Positions 24,645-37,600 of a stretch of DNA of 64,000 bases are shown piece by piece (positions within the stretch are counted from its first letter, which is position 1; each line of letters begins with the position of its first letter). The stretch comes from Cryptomeria japonica. Lineage: Eukaryota > Streptophyta > Pinopsida > Cupressales > Cupressaceae. Location of the stretch: the NCBI RefSeq assembly GCF_030272615.1, contig NC_081408.1:303153450-303217449 (forward strand), read 5' to 3'. The notes beneath the pieces are model-generated. The model was not told where the DNA came from. It saw only the letters and a list, made by a program, of their open reading frames with translations, and ran no database searches. The translations under genes were made by a program, and so were the position numbers.

Positions 24645-26930
24645 TCCTGAAAATCAATGCAAATACGGATACAACCATTGAGTTTTCTCACCGAGATAAT
24701 GTTCGAGATCCAGGGTGAATAGTCGATGGGGAAAATAAAGCCATCTTTTAGGAGCTTCTCTATCTCGACCTTGACTAATAAAGCCACGTTAGGATTCATC
24801 TTTCGAATCTTTTGCTTCACCGGCTTAGCATTAGGGCTAAGTACAATGTTGTGTACCATAATGGACTCATCAGTGCTAGACATCTCCTTGTAAGACCAAG
24901 AAAAGATGTCAAGGAATTGATGTAGCAAATTGGAATATTCTTTGAATTCTTCAGAAGATAAGCATTTTCCCACCTTTATGACCTTGTCAGGAGCCTTATC
25001 ACTCATGATGACGTCAGTAGTTTCTCCACTAAGAAGTACACTATGGTCTTCTGGATGAGGGATAGACATTTGTTCTCCATTGTGAGACAGAGATGCCCCC
25101 CGTAGAATGGATTCTCCAAAATACGCTTGTGCATTCAAGTAGTATGAAAATCGACATTTATGATGATAAGGGGACAACCCATCGTATGCACCCAGAAATT
25201 CCTTCAAGGATTCTTTCGAAGGGAAAAGATCTAAAGGAATTTCATTAGATGATACACCAATGTCAAAGAGTTCCAGATGAACAAGCTTTAAAGGAAGGGG
25301 ATGAGCTGAAATCATGTTAATAGTTGACCTTGGTTTCACCTTTCGACCTATGTGATGGTATCCTAGTCTAGTATTGTGGTGACGAGGTTCGAGCTCTAGA
25401 GGAATATGAATACCTTGTTTATTAGGTCCACAACCCTTCCCATCATACCCAAGTTGAGACATCAACTTGTATCCAAGACCATAGATGCTTTGCAATTCTT
25501 TGAATGATGGTGGTTTCGTATAGAAAAGGTGATCAATATGATAAGCATCACCTGGATTTATAGATGCATAATCTTCTTTGTAGTCGAGGTGAATAAAATC
25601 TTAGGAAAGCTTAAGTGGATGAGATCTAATTTGTACTCACCAACATGAGATTCGGTGAAGTCCAAAGAACCCCAATCGTTACCCAAACATGCATTTACTA
25701 TTGAAGGTGATTTAGCTAGGGAATATTTAACAGGTGTAGATTCCAACATTTTCACCTTAATAGTATCTACCTTTGAGGATTTTTCTTTTGAAGAATCCTG
25801 CTTCTGAGGTGATCTCTCCTTTTTAATGACTTCCTTAGCGGCTTCTTCCTTCTCATGCTCTTCCTTTTTAGGGGATGAGACAAAAGAAAAGGATGCAATT
25901 GAAGAAGATAGAGTGGGTACATAATTTTGAAAGGAAGGTGTGATAGAGGCCTGACCGACTATAGCTATTTGACATAGCTGCATTGCCTAAGGATCAGCCT
26001 TAACTGTGACAACCTAATTATTAGCCACAAACTTCATGGATCCATGAAGTGTGGACGAAATAGATAACAAATCATGTAGCCATGGTCTTCCTAAAAGAAG
26101 ATTGTATGATAAAGGGCCTGGCATAATATGCACAAGGGTTGGAATAGTGACTGGTCCAACCTTCAAGGACAATATGACAGTTCCTACAATGGTCTTACCA
26201 GTGTTATCGAAACCTCAGATAAACAAGGAGGAGGTTGCCAAAGAATTTGGGTCCACCTTGATCTTTGGTAACAAGTCTAAACCACAAACATTTAGTGTTG
26301 AACCTATGTCAACAAGTGTTCGTCTAATACCAATGTCATTCACATGAACAATGATCATTAATCATTCTGCTAAATTCCTCACTTCGGGAGGTGGGCGTTC
26401 ATGCTAATAAAAGGTAATATTTGATGAATTTGCACGATATGTTCCATCAACACATTCACATCAGCCAGTCTCGCAAAGGAAGAAAGCAAAATCTTTTACA
26501 AAGCTTCCTGAAGCATACCTTGATACATCGGGCCAATTTGAAGCAAATCCCAAAGTGAGATCTTAGTCAGACTAACCTTAAGTTGCTCGATAAGATCATA
26601 ATCACTTGGTCACTTGTTCATTGGCAACGGTCCTTAGGTAGGAAAGGTTGAGAAGGAGGTAGAGAATTTTGAGGTGGTTTAGGAATTTGTTTGTTATTTC
26701 GAGTGTTATATGTGTGACCAATAGTATTATAGGATTATGGGTTTACATTCACACACACTTCATTTTTGCATGAGGATGTCGTGGAGGATGACTCGCCCTT
26801 TACATCTCTTTTAAAAGAGAGTGTTTCAATGAAGTAATCCAATACTTCATCCAACATATCAAAATCATCCTTCGAGAATGCCTTATCAAAGGCATCGAAC
26901 TCCAAAAGGAAAAGATCTGACATTTGGCCT
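24645..26930 (-). pseudogene. Ty3/Gypsy pol remnant: aspartic protease, G-patch, N-terminal reverse transcriptase
   Basis: On the minus strand a YDLIEQLK...ISLWDLLQ segment (about 26610-26530), typical of the linker before the protease in one class of plant Gypsy elements, leads to a retropepsin. The protease has VDIGSTLNV (about 26315; the family usually has DTGS, so the catalytic triad is altered), GFDN, GTVIL and the YNLLLGRPW motif (about 26100). A G-patch follows (GLGYKLMSQLGYDGKGCG, 25485-25430). The reverse transcriptase start, DGFIFPI.YSPW and IRICIDFQD, is cut at 24645 by the younger LTR. There are in-frame stops and frame changes at about 26380-26340, 26215, 26010 and 25550. Gag between 26930 and 26620 is nearly absent. 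The rest of pol is not in the window. Confidence 0.85.
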
Positions 26931-26934
26931 TCAT

Positions 26935-26947
26935 GTCGGGTTCACCA
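26935..26947 (-). other. Primer-binding site of the Gypsy remnant
   Basis: Minus-strand TGGTGAACCCGAC begins three bases inside the LTR edge at 26951. It has the TGG start expected opposite a tRNA CCA end. I do not assign the tRNA. Confidence 0.55.
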
Positions 26948-26950
26948 AAA

Positions 26951-27607
26951 TGTAAGGGAGGAGATTTTCCCCCTCCAAGATGATAAATCTCAAAAGGAAA
27001 ATCTATCCACTGCTACCTCTTCAAACAGGCACTAAGATGAGCTAGGGGATAACAAACAACTAAACTAACTACACTACACAAGACATAAATAACAGAATTA
27101 CAATGCAGAAACAATGAATATGCAAAATTGAATTTATAGAATAGTGTCATGCTAAAAGTAGATTATACCTTCCAACTGGGGAGCTCTCAGGTTTTGGATG
27201 CCAAAGCGGGGGGTGGACACCAACGCGACGGGTTGTAGTTTGTACGGCCTATGGACAGGGAAAAGTCCAGAAAAGAACTTGCAACTGGTCTCTTGTGCGT
27301 GTAACCTATTTGTCACCTGCACACACTGAGATGAGGAAAATTGTTGGGGTTGTATAGGGACCTGCCTCAGTCAGACCCCTATTTAGGTTTTTCCATGGCC
27401 ACAAACAACCAAATAGATAGATTGGAAAAATAAATTGGAACTTGGTAAATTGGAAAGTAAATGAAAATGGAAACTAAACTTTATTTAAAAGAAGCTAACT
27501 CATATTGCATGAAATAAATGTTGGAAAGTATTGAAATATTGGAATATTGGAATGTTGGAAATAAATATTTAACAATGCAAAGGACTCATTGCAGGTAAAA
27601 GAAATTG

Positions 27608-27695
<88 letters not shown>

Positions 27696-28297
27696 ATGGA
27701 GCCAAACCCCTCGTATTTGGAATCGTGAGCATGACGAAGCCCTCTTGATCACATTGTTGGTAAGAAGCCACCACAAGATGGCTGCAACTTGATATTGGTA
27801 GAATGTATGTCCAAGAGCATAAAGAGAGCGGCAAGATATTGAGAGCACAATGAAAGCCAAGAGCCAAGAACCCAAGTTGGGAACCCTTCCAAATGAGAAA
27901 GGAAGGGTTCTTAAACCCAAAAGGGGCACAGAGAGCCATTACGCTGAAACGCGAGCCAAAGGACATGCATCAGCTAGCATCTAACTCTCTGCCAGATTCG
28001 AGATGTGACCAACTTTTCGGGACGTTAGTGCGGCACGCGGACCTCCCCATGTCGCGCTTACATTCATCAAAAAGTAGGCCCAAAGGGGCTTTCGAGAAAT
28101 TTCAAGGCATTTCGCCCTTCAAGTCCATGATGCTATAATAACATGCTTTTGATCATGGATACGACATAAATGCATTAGTCATCATGTGTAAGTCATAAAT
28201 GCACTGGGTGCAATTTAGGATACTACAATATTATTCACATTAAATTATTGTTATTTATTTTGTTTAAGTCATCTGGGCCTCATAGCGGGGCGTTACA
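26951..28297 (-). mobile_element. 5' LTR (1,347 bp) of the Gypsy remnant
   Basis: On the minus strand it begins TGTAACGCCCCGC, a start common in plant Gypsy LTRs, and ends CCCTTACA, giving TGTAA...TTACA ends. A primer-binding site follows directly. It contains a long (GA)n run. It is outermost in the nest and has accumulated changes. No second LTR or target duplication was found. Confidence 0.75.
27610..27694. repeat. (GA)n microsatellite inside the LTR
   Basis: About 42 uninterrupted GA units. They create the artificial Ser-Leu and Arg-Glu repeat frames in the region. Confidence 0.95.
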
Positions 28298-29650
28298 CAA
28301 CCATTCACAAGTCAAAATATTAATATGAATTATAAATTTAATATTTTTAAAATAAACATCATATAAAACAAAATTTACTCTCATCAAAATTATAATTTTT
28401 AGATAGATATATAGATATTAAATAAAAATAAATATTTTTAAGAAAAAAATTACCATTTCATAACTACAATATTTTTTTTTTTAATTTATTTTGTAAATTT
28501 TTATTTTAAATGATTTTTTAAATAATGATAAAAAGTTTAAAATTTAAATATAAAAAATTAGATGTCAATTTTTGAATAAAAAATTGTATTAGGGAAGAAA
28601 AAACAATCTAGATACAGTACAATTTAAATGTTTTTGTATGTAGTATCTATACTATAAAGAAAAATAAAATTATTTTAAGATAAATAAAATAGTTCCAATT
28701 GACATCTTTCCACATTAAGATTTATTTAAGATATCTATACTAGTGTTGAAACTATTTAAAACTTCTTTCAATCTTTTATAATATTGTTTTGTTTATTAAA
28801 TATATTCAATTAAACGATAACAAATTTCACTTAAGCAATATATTTGATTATTATTAAGTTTTTCACAAGTTTTATGCATTATATAAGATGATATTATTTT
28901 TAAGTTTTTTGAAAGTTCTATCAAAAGATATTTTGTAAGCACTTAGGTGGTGTTGAGTTCAAATATTCTACAATACAAAAACCCCAAAAAAATAAAAAGT
29001 TATGATATTATTTTGAAGTTTTTGGAAAATTTAATCAAAAGATATCTTGTAAGCACTTAGTTGGTGTTGAGTTCAAATATTCTACAATACAAAAAAAAAA
29101 AATTCAGAAGTTTTATAATGTGATGTCGCCTTCTCAAGTATAATTAGTTTAAAAATGTAATGTCTCAAGTATAAAAGTTTTATTTTGTAAGCACTTAGTT
29201 GGTGTTGAGTTCAAATATTCTACAATACGAAAAAAAAAAAAATTCAAAAGTTTTATAATGTGATGTCTCCTTCTCAAGTATAATTAGTTAAAAAATGTAA
29301 TGTCTCTTTCTCAACCATAATTAGTTTAAAAACACTTAGCCTATTTTCTCAAAGTTTAAAAACAATTAGCCTATTTTTCCAAAGAACACAAGATTAATCA
29401 AGAAGTATTGTTCTTGTGAGTTTCGGTGAATTCTTTCAAAATTGATTTTAGACTTTTTGGTCCAGCTCTCCAAAATTCTTGAATAAATATGATACTTTTA
29501 AACAATCACCAAATTTCTTGAGATCATTGTCTTAAGTTTTCAATGGATAATTTATTGACTTATTAAATAATAATTATTTAATTTTTTTAAAAGTGAAATA
29601 TTGAAAAGATAATTTAATTTAATTATTCATTAAAATTGTGTTTTAAGTTG
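28298..29650. repeat. AT-rich stretch with a three-copy 115-140 bp repeat
   Basis: No gene seen. TTGTAAGCACTTAG followed by TGGTGTTGAGTTCAAATATT occurs near 28933, 29049 and 29188. It is followed by an A-run and, in the last two copies, by AAGTTTTATAATGTGATGTC. The flanks are AT-rich low complexity. Confidence 0.75.
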
Positions 29651-30307
29651 TGTCTTAGGGGAGGACACCTAAACGTATGGGAGTCTTTTTGCTCATGATG
29701 AATTAGTATTTAATTAAAAAAAGAGTAGGTGGAGGAAAAAAGAAATTACTATTTTTTATTATTGTATTTTCCTCTTCAAAATGTTTATGAAAAAGAATTG
29801 ACGGCTCATTCAAAGGTTAGTCATGTGTTCTCTCATTTTGTCGAGGACGAAAACCTTATTGAAATATCGGTTTCAAAAATGAAAAACCTTTATCTAATTG
29901 GAATGAGTGAGCTGCAAAGTAAAGTTCATTCTTGAATTCACTTCTAGGTTATTGCAGCAATCTTTATTTATGATCATCACTTTACATCAACATTATCAAT
30001 AGCAATACTTCGTATATGATGTTTGAAATGTGAGATAACTTTTTTCATAAATACCTTTTTTCATAAGTATTCTTAATGTTTTATTTTTTTCTTTGATATA
30101 TTGTCTCACCCCACTAAATAAATGAAAAGAGTTATATTTTCTCATCCCACTAAATAGGTGGAAATATCATAACCACTGAATAAGTGAAATTTTTGAATGA
30201 ATCACTCATCTCTTCTTGCATTCTCAAAACTCTATTGTCTCTTTTCTCAAGCCATAAACACATGTGCATACATGCAACTCAGCTGTAGGTTGTTTATTGG
30301 TAGATAT

Positions 30308-31584
30308 GATTTTTATTAGAGCAAAAGAAGGTTTTGAAGGGACCCGAAACCCTTTACAAAAAAGGTCAGTTTGGACTTAACAAGATATTAAGCCAAAATA
30401 GATCACTACAAATAAACTGCCCCAAAGAAACATATTCAAAAAAACATCAATGGGGTAGAGACATAACTGACCTCAAACAACCAGTTGTCTAAAAGAAGAG
30501 ACATGAAATGACTAGAAAACCGAGGAAAATAAGAAACCAAAAATAAAACCATGGGACACAAAGAGGGTTTAACCAATAGGCACCCACAACCTGAACAAAA
30601 GTTGCACAAAAAACCATTACGCAACAAAAAATCAAAGAAAGGACCAGAGAAAATTCTAGCCCAATCATCCACAACCAAGGACCCTCAAGATTTACCTCTA
30701 GTACTACCCTTGTGGGAACAAAGAGTCATGTCAAAAGAGAGCTTAGGCGTCTTAGATTTTGTTCCCTTAACAGTTATCCAACCCTCTTCCACCTTAGTAG
30801 CCGCATCAAACCAATCCAACAAACCCAATACTAAACCACCAAAAATCTAAGAGGGACCACCAACAACACCCCCCTTCTCATAGTTGCTCCCTCCAAGAAA
30901 AGAGTCACCATGAATGCTACCAGAGTTGACAGCCAAAGCACTATCACTAGACGTAGACACTCAAGGCACAAATCCACTCAAGGAATCAACATGAGGTACA
31001 TGAGACTATAGACTAGCCTCAACAACCACTCCACCGGAAGCCAACATAGCCTGAGAAGAAACAACAATATCCTGCACTGCCATTTAAGAGCCCTTATGAA
31101 TATCAATTTTCTTCTCAACTGTGTAATGCTGATTTGAAGCACCCTTCCACCATGAGGCTGACAAGGTTTTCTTCTCAAACCCATGACGCTCAATCACATG
31201 ACCCATTTTGAAACATCTTTGAGACTTGAAGGGTATCCCTTCATAGTCCAAAGTTTGAACCCAACTGCCCTTAGAAGAACTGATAATGATCTCAACAGGC
31301 AGTCCTTTTGAAACATCTAGCTCGACCAAAATATGGGCAAAGGTGGAGTGAAGAATGTCAGATGAATCATCATCCACCAACAGAAAATCCCCAAGAGAAT
31401 CAACCCACAAATGAAGAGGGAGATAAGGAAGCCTAACCCAAACCGAAATCTTATTAAACATTTCAGAAAAAAGGATTGAAATCAGAGTGCCAAGGTTTAA
31501 CCACTAAAGGGAATTTATGTCCTCAGCATTCTCAAATTTTGCAATAAAAAAGCCTTTAGCCATAGGGTAAATATGAACAGTACC
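30308..31584 (-). mobile_element. Compact LINE derivative (ORF1 domain plus 3' region, no ORF2)
   Basis: TTTATTGGTAGATAT at 30293-30307 and TTTATTGGCAGATAT at 31585-31599 are a 15-bp target duplication with one difference. Copy A has the site only once (about 7740), so the insert is precisely defined. On the minus strand 31500-31080 encodes a LINE ORF1 N-terminal domain of the DUF4283 type (VWVRLPYLPLHLW), followed by a knuckle-like FKSQRCFKMGHVIERH. About 0.7 kb further the insert ends in a short AATAAAAATC tail. No endonuclease or reverse transcriptase is present. It is probably an internally deleted copy moved by a full LINE. Confidence 0.75.
31084..31461 (-). pseudogene. LINE ORF1 fragment (DUF4283-type domain)
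   Basis: A 125-residue open piece within the compact LINE derivative, extending upstream in the same sense past a stop to about 31560 (an HIYPMAKGFFIAKFE segment). It has the hydrophobic pattern of the DUF4283 RNA-binding-like domain found in plant LINE ORF1. A degenerate knuckle, CFKMGHVIERH, lacks one Cys. Not functional alone. Confidence 0.65.
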
Positions 31585-33388
31585 TTTATTGGCAGATATA
31601 TTTCTTAGTGGGACTAGTCTAAATTTGCATCATAGAGGAATCTAATTTCACAATGTCAACAAGCTATAAAACAAATCCAATTTCAACCAGTTTGAACTAA
31701 AAAAACTTCAGTTTTAAACATGTAACCCATGCATGCTTGCACATGGAAATGGGTTGTTATTTATGAGAGACAATTTCTTTTTGTCAACTTGGTGTAAAAT
31801 TAGATTTAACATAGAATATAAATTAAACTGATATACAGGACAGTGAAAATTAGCACTGAAATTTTTAGTACTTTCATATGAATAAATATAGCTCCCATAC
31901 AACTTTCTCTCTACAGTATAGCATTGTGTCATGACTTCAATGGCTTTATGCATGTATGCCATTAAAATGGATGCAACTCCCTTTTCTAAGATAAATTTAG
32001 CTATCAATATTTACATTAATTTGGCCGACATTACATAACTTATGCTTTGACTGTGTTTGCTATGATCAAGAAAGACTTATTGGTGAGCATGATAGTGGTG
32101 CATAGCCACAAGGATTGAGATATTCACTTAAGCATCCATATGTAGACACATTAAATATAGATCAACTAGTATATGATTGAGATATTGACTTAAGCATCCC
32201 ATTAAATAAATGTTGATGTTGAACCCTACACAAAGATTACTCTATGTAAACTCAGGGTAAGATACACCTCCTTTGAAACATAATACTTAACAAATTAAGT
32301 TCAAAAAAATCTCCACAAATTAGATAAGGGGACTAATGAGAATGAAAAATATTTATGAATTAAGTTCAAATAAAATTATATGTATGACATGGGATATGAA
32401 CTATTAAAACTGATGATAATTTATGATAGTTTAACAAATTGTTTAATTAGACTTTTAGTTTTTTCGGGACTTAATCCTCTAAACAAACATCTTAAGAATT
32501 TTTCAATAAAAAGGAGGAATTGTAAATGTATTTCACCACTCTAGACTCTTTTCCCTCTAACCCCTCTCTATTTACAAAGTTTTGAGAGTACATAATTCTT
32601 TATAAGTCATCCTCATCTCACAATTTTTACAATCTAGATTATTCACTAACAATCTCACAATTGAAAAGCATATTTCATGACTTTGGACTTCTTACACTCT
32701 AATCTTTCTTCCCTATTGATAAGCATTTGTTATAAGTCACTTTGATCTCAAAATTCTAATCAATGTAAATTTAACCGCACAACTATAAACACATTTCACC
32801 ACTTTAAACTTATTGTCCTCTAATGTCACTCGACATTGCCAAAGCTTTTGGAGAATGTGCAGTCTTATTAACATAAGATTATCCCAATACAACCTCATAA
32901 TTGTAAATGTATTTCACTCACTCTCTAGTATTGCTCCCTATTGTCAAATGTTTTGGAACATGTAGAGTCTTATAAATCACTCTTATCTCATAATTATTAT
33001 CAATATGGAATAAACCCAATAATAACCCACTCACATATGATTAAATAGAAGATTTTATAAATAATTTTAATTAGATATTTTATTTTTTATTTTGTATAAA
33101 GATCAGGTGATATTTTAGAATTACAAGAAACAATCTTACACATAGTTATACACTTAATCCAACACAAAATTACCAAACTCTTCAAAAACAAAAAGAAACA
33201 TAAATGATAACATAAAATCTGATTTATTTGATTCCAATCTCTTCAACATAAAAAATGAAGTCAGGTTTCAAATTTGATTAGGCTTTAAACAAAAATACAT
33301 AAAAGCCAAAAATAATAACAAAATGCTGGATTCTTAGAGCACTTATCTGCAAGTGCAGCTGACAATTTGCCATAGCGTTATATTTATC

Positions 33389-33584
33389 CATAGACTCCAA
33401 ACAACATCCGAGGGATGATGTGAAGGCTGATGAGCTGTCGAGTCTATGAGATTTCTCTGTTTGGAGTCTATGAAATATTAGCATCAAACACATCAATAAA
33501 CTTTTCTAGTTTATTATTATCCAGTTATATTGTCTTAACAAGCATCTCATAGACTCAGCAGCTCATTAGCCTTCACATCATCCC
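33389..33584. repeat. Nested inverted repeats (foldback) upstream of the receptor kinase
   Basis: Arm 33412-33452 pairs with 33544-33584: 38 of 41 bases match the reverse complement, and two of the three differences would be G-U pairs in a plus transcript. The loop is 91 nt. A second, perfect 14-bp inverted repeat, CATAGACTCCAAAC (33389-33402) against GTTTGGAGTCTATG (33459-33472), crosses the first, so the two stems would form a pseudoknot or exclude each other. The block begins where segment B loses similarity to copies A and C. Confidence 0.8.
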
Positions 33585-33599
33585 CCACTTCTGAATAGG

Positions 33600-34696
33600 A
33601 TTATACTCCAACAGTTTTTCCTGAAATAAATTTTCCTTCTTTATATCTTTACGCCTCACATTCCTTCCCTCTTCTTTGTTTATAGCCATCTAGATAGCTT
33701 TTCAAAGATATTTTTGAAATTAAATAAAAAGAAAAAATCAAAAAAAAAAAAGGAAAAAAAAAAGTCATAATTTCATTTGTGAGACTATTATTTTCTTAGA
33801 AAGGTTTTATCCAAAATAAATTATTTCAATCAATAAAGTTTTTTTCATAATCAATCTTTTTTTTCATATTCTATGTAGTGGCAATATATTGACTTCCAGT
33901 TGCTCTTAATGATTTTACTTCCAAATAAGGGTAAGAGAAAAAATAGCATTAAAAATGAGTTGTAAGAAGAAAGGGTACACAAACGTATGGGGGATCCAAC
34001 ACCAATGAAAATAAAGAGAAGGATGAAAATAAACTCCACGAGATAATCCATGGATGTCTTTAATACTATATTATTTATATGAATAAAATGGTGTGTACTT
34101 TTAATATATAACAATATTTTTAAATCAATTGGGCTCTCTCCTAATCTATAAAATCAAGTGTCATTATTAGAATAGATAGAAGGAATGTCATATTCAACCA
34201 TAAAATTAAGAATCTATACCTTATATAATTTGGAGAGGACAATCTTGTAGACGATGTGCAATACTTAAAAAAAATAGATTTTTATTATTTGAACAAATAT
34301 TTATTTTTTAATTAAAACATTTAAATATTTTAAAACAATAAAAAATAATATTGTATAAAATTAACTATTAATTGTTGAAAGTTAAACTAATATAAATATC
34401 AATGATTATCAATAATTGGTTTTCAATTCATTTTTTATAAAAAATAAATTTTTTATATAAAATAAATATTATTTAATAAAAAAATTAATTTGTCTACAAA
34501 ATATGCTAATGACAACTAATTAAAGATATTGAATGTAATAACTAAAATACTAATAATAAATAGCTCTTCAAAATGATATTTTTTTACATAAAGAAAAACA
34601 AATAAATCATTTATTTATGATCTTCTTTGTAATTTGGAATTTAATCTAGATGTCCATGGCGAATAAAAGTGTAAGAACCTCTTGACTCTCATGTAA
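33600..34696. other. AT-rich upstream region of the receptor-kinase gene
   Basis: No gene seen. Long A and T runs and no convincing TATA box with a defined distance to the start. Promoter elements are presumably here but are not recognisable. Confidence 0.4.
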
Positions 34697-37600
34697 ATGT
34701 TAGCCACGCGATTCAGCAAACCAACAATGAAGATGAAGATTGTGATGATGATGCTACTCTTCTTCTCTCTCTCTGCGCTGCCTCCGAATATCATGGCACA
34801 CCCTTCTAATTATTCCGATCAACAATCTCTCATTGCTTTCAAGGCTTCTCTGCTTCTCGATCCATTTAATTCCCTCCTCGATTGGTCTCCCAATCACACA
34901 TTTTGCAATTGGACTGGTGTTACCTGTTCTTCTACTCGACAGCGTGTTGTTTCCTTGAATCTCACAGCTATGGGATTACTTGGCCCAATCTCTCCCTTTC
35001 TCGGAAATCTTTCCTTCCTTAGAGTACTTGCTCTCAGAAATAATAGTTTGGAGGGCCATATCCCATGTCAGCTTGGAAGGCTATTTCGCCTGAGAGTGCT
35101 TCGGTTGTCTTATAACAAACTAAGTGGAAGCATTCCCCCCGAATTCAGTCTTCTTTCAAATCTAGAAGCCATAGGCTTAGGAGAAAACAACTTGACAGGT
35201 ATCATCCCACCTTTCTTAGGAAACATGTCCTCTTTAAGTATCATAAACTTGGGAGATAATGTACTCCAAGGTGGTATTCCTGCTGCGTTGGGTATGCTTA
35301 GTCAGCTAAACTGGCTTTATCTTGATATCAACAGCTTAACAGGACCTATCCCCGTTGCCCTTTCAAATTGCACTCATCTCCAACTGTTGGCGTTAGATCA
35401 GAACAACTTAAACGGCTCAATTCCATGGGAGTTTGGAAGGTTGTCAGAGTTGCAACTACTGTATTTGTGGGGAAACCAACTCACTGGAGAAATACCCACC
35501 TCACTGGGTAATTGGACTCACCTGCAATTGCTGTCTTTGGATCAGAACCAGCTGAGCGGCACAGTGCCCCTGGAATCTGGGAAAATGCAGCAGCTGAGAT
35601 GGTTTGGTTTGTGGGGAAATCATTTAGAGAGTGGAAGCAGTGGTTTGTCTATTCTAACAGTGTTGACTAATTGCTCCGGCTTGGAACATCTTGATTTGGG
35701 ATCTAATTATCTCACTGGCGTCTTGCCCATTTCAATTGGTCGCCTTTCAAATTCACTTTCATACTTAGATTTGCGGTCAAATGAAATTGGGGGAAATATA
35801 CCAGATGAGATTGGTAATCTAACAAATTTGACAGAAGTACACCTAGATGCAAACCGATTCAAAGGGACCATTCCATCTGCACTCAGTAAACTTCCGAATT
35901 TGGAGAGACTAACTTTGGACACAAACAATTTACACGGAAGAATTCCAAAAATTTTTGGCCAATCAAAAAGACTTGGATTGATGTCACTCACTGAGAACAT
36001 GCTTTCAAGACAAATTCCAGAAAGTCTTGGCAAGCTTCCACAATTAAGAAGGCTTTATCTTCATCACAATCAGCTATCAGGGAAAATACCTGCCAGTTTA
36101 GGGAGATGCAAGACGTTGGAAATGGTGGACTTGGCGCACAACAAGCTAACAGGAAATATACCTCCTGATGTTGCAGGTCTTCAGAATCTCCAGTTCTATT
36201 TCAACGTTTCCAGAAATTTATTGCAAGGTTCTATTTTGGAAATGAGCAAAATGATTATGGTTTTAGCCATAGATGTTTCTCAAAACAATTTCTCCGGTAG
36301 CATTCCCAGTGCATTGGCAAGTTGAAAGGGGCTGGAATATCTAAATCTTTCTGGAAATGCGTTTGAGGGGCCAATCCCTGCATCCCTATCAGATTTGCAA
36401 AATCTGAAGTACATGGATCTTTCTTGCAATAATTTGTCAGGTACAATACCGGTGGCTTTCAAAAAGATGAAAATGCTCCAACACCTCAATCTCTCTTCAA
36501 ACAGCTTAACTGGAGAGGTCGCAAAGGGAGGAGCTTTTGCAACACTTGATGCCTCAGAAGTTATGAAAAATCTTGGCCTCTGTGGTGGATGGATAAACTT
36601 GCCACCATGCTCTCATTCCAATCACAAACACCCACCAGTCTCCAAAAATGTAATAATTCCTGTTGTAGTCGGCATTGCAATATTGATCATGTCTCTTCTA
36701 TTGGTAGTATATTCCTATAGATCATGCAAACATTCTACTGCCCCTGCTCTCAAAGTATGGCCTCAAAAAATTTCATATGAAGAACTTGCAAATGCAACTG
36801 GTGGGTTCAATGTTGAAAATCTTTCAGGAATGGGTAGTTTTGGGTCGGTTTATAAAGGGATTCTACAGAATGGTACAAATATTGCTGTTAAAGTTCTCAA
36901 GTTGCAAGATGAACATGCTCAGCAAAGTTTCAGTAGAGAATGCAATGCATTAGAGAGAGTTCGACATCGAAATGTAATTAAAATCATTTCAGCATGCTCC
37001 AACCTTGATTTTAAGGCCTTAATTCTTCCATTCATGTCAAATGGAAGTTTAGAGAAATGGCTATACCCTCCTGAAGGGGGTGGATGCAGATTAAATTTGA
37101 GTGATCGAATAAGGATAGCAATGGAGATAGCACAAGGAATGGCATACCTTCACCATTAATGCTTTGTTCATGTGATTCACTGTGACCTCAAGCCCAACAA
37201 TGTTCTATTAGGAGATGACATGACTTCATACATAGCAGATTTTGGCATTTCCAATATTATTTTTGGAAATTCCATGGATTCTTTGAATTCTACAGATGCA
37301 CTTAAAGGATCTGTTGGCTACATTGCACCGAGTACAGATTTCTTGCTATTGAACTATACAATTTCACTAATTTTTTTTTTTTATCTTAGAGACCATCAAA
37401 TGCATCAAATGACTAACAAGTAACTTATTGTTCTTTAATTGATATTATAGAGTATGGAATAGGTGGAAATCTTACTACTAAAGGAGATGTGTACAGTTAT
37501 GGAATTTTGATTTTAGAGTTGTTGACAAGGAAGAGACCAACAGAGGATATATTCGGTGAAGGAATGAATCTACAAAAATGGATAGAAATGCATTTTCCTA

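Larger units (their letters stand above)
29651..33373. repeat. Dispersed segment family, copy B
   Basis: It matches copy A (6923-10240) from the GGACACCTAAAC block through the CACCTC(A)TCTCACAATT-type blocks near 32600-32980. The match is interrupted by the LINE derivative at 30308-31584. The right end breaks off near 33373, where a foldback sequence absent from copies A and C begins. It lies upstream of the receptor-kinase gene. Confidence 0.7.

Noticed and set aside
26051-26347. 98-codon plus-strand open frame
   Set aside because: It is the antisense of the Gypsy aspartic protease, whose motifs are clear on the minus strand.
27495-27966. Ser-Leu and Arg-Glu repeat open frames
   Set aside because: Translations of the (GA)n run inside a Gypsy LTR.
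33389-33584. Calling the foldback a named microRNA gene
   Set aside because: No known mature miRNA sequence is recognised; only the structure is supported.
36255-36489. Minus-strand open frames inside the LRR region
   Set aside because: They are antisense shadows; the plus strand carries LRR repeats and the kinase in one frame.
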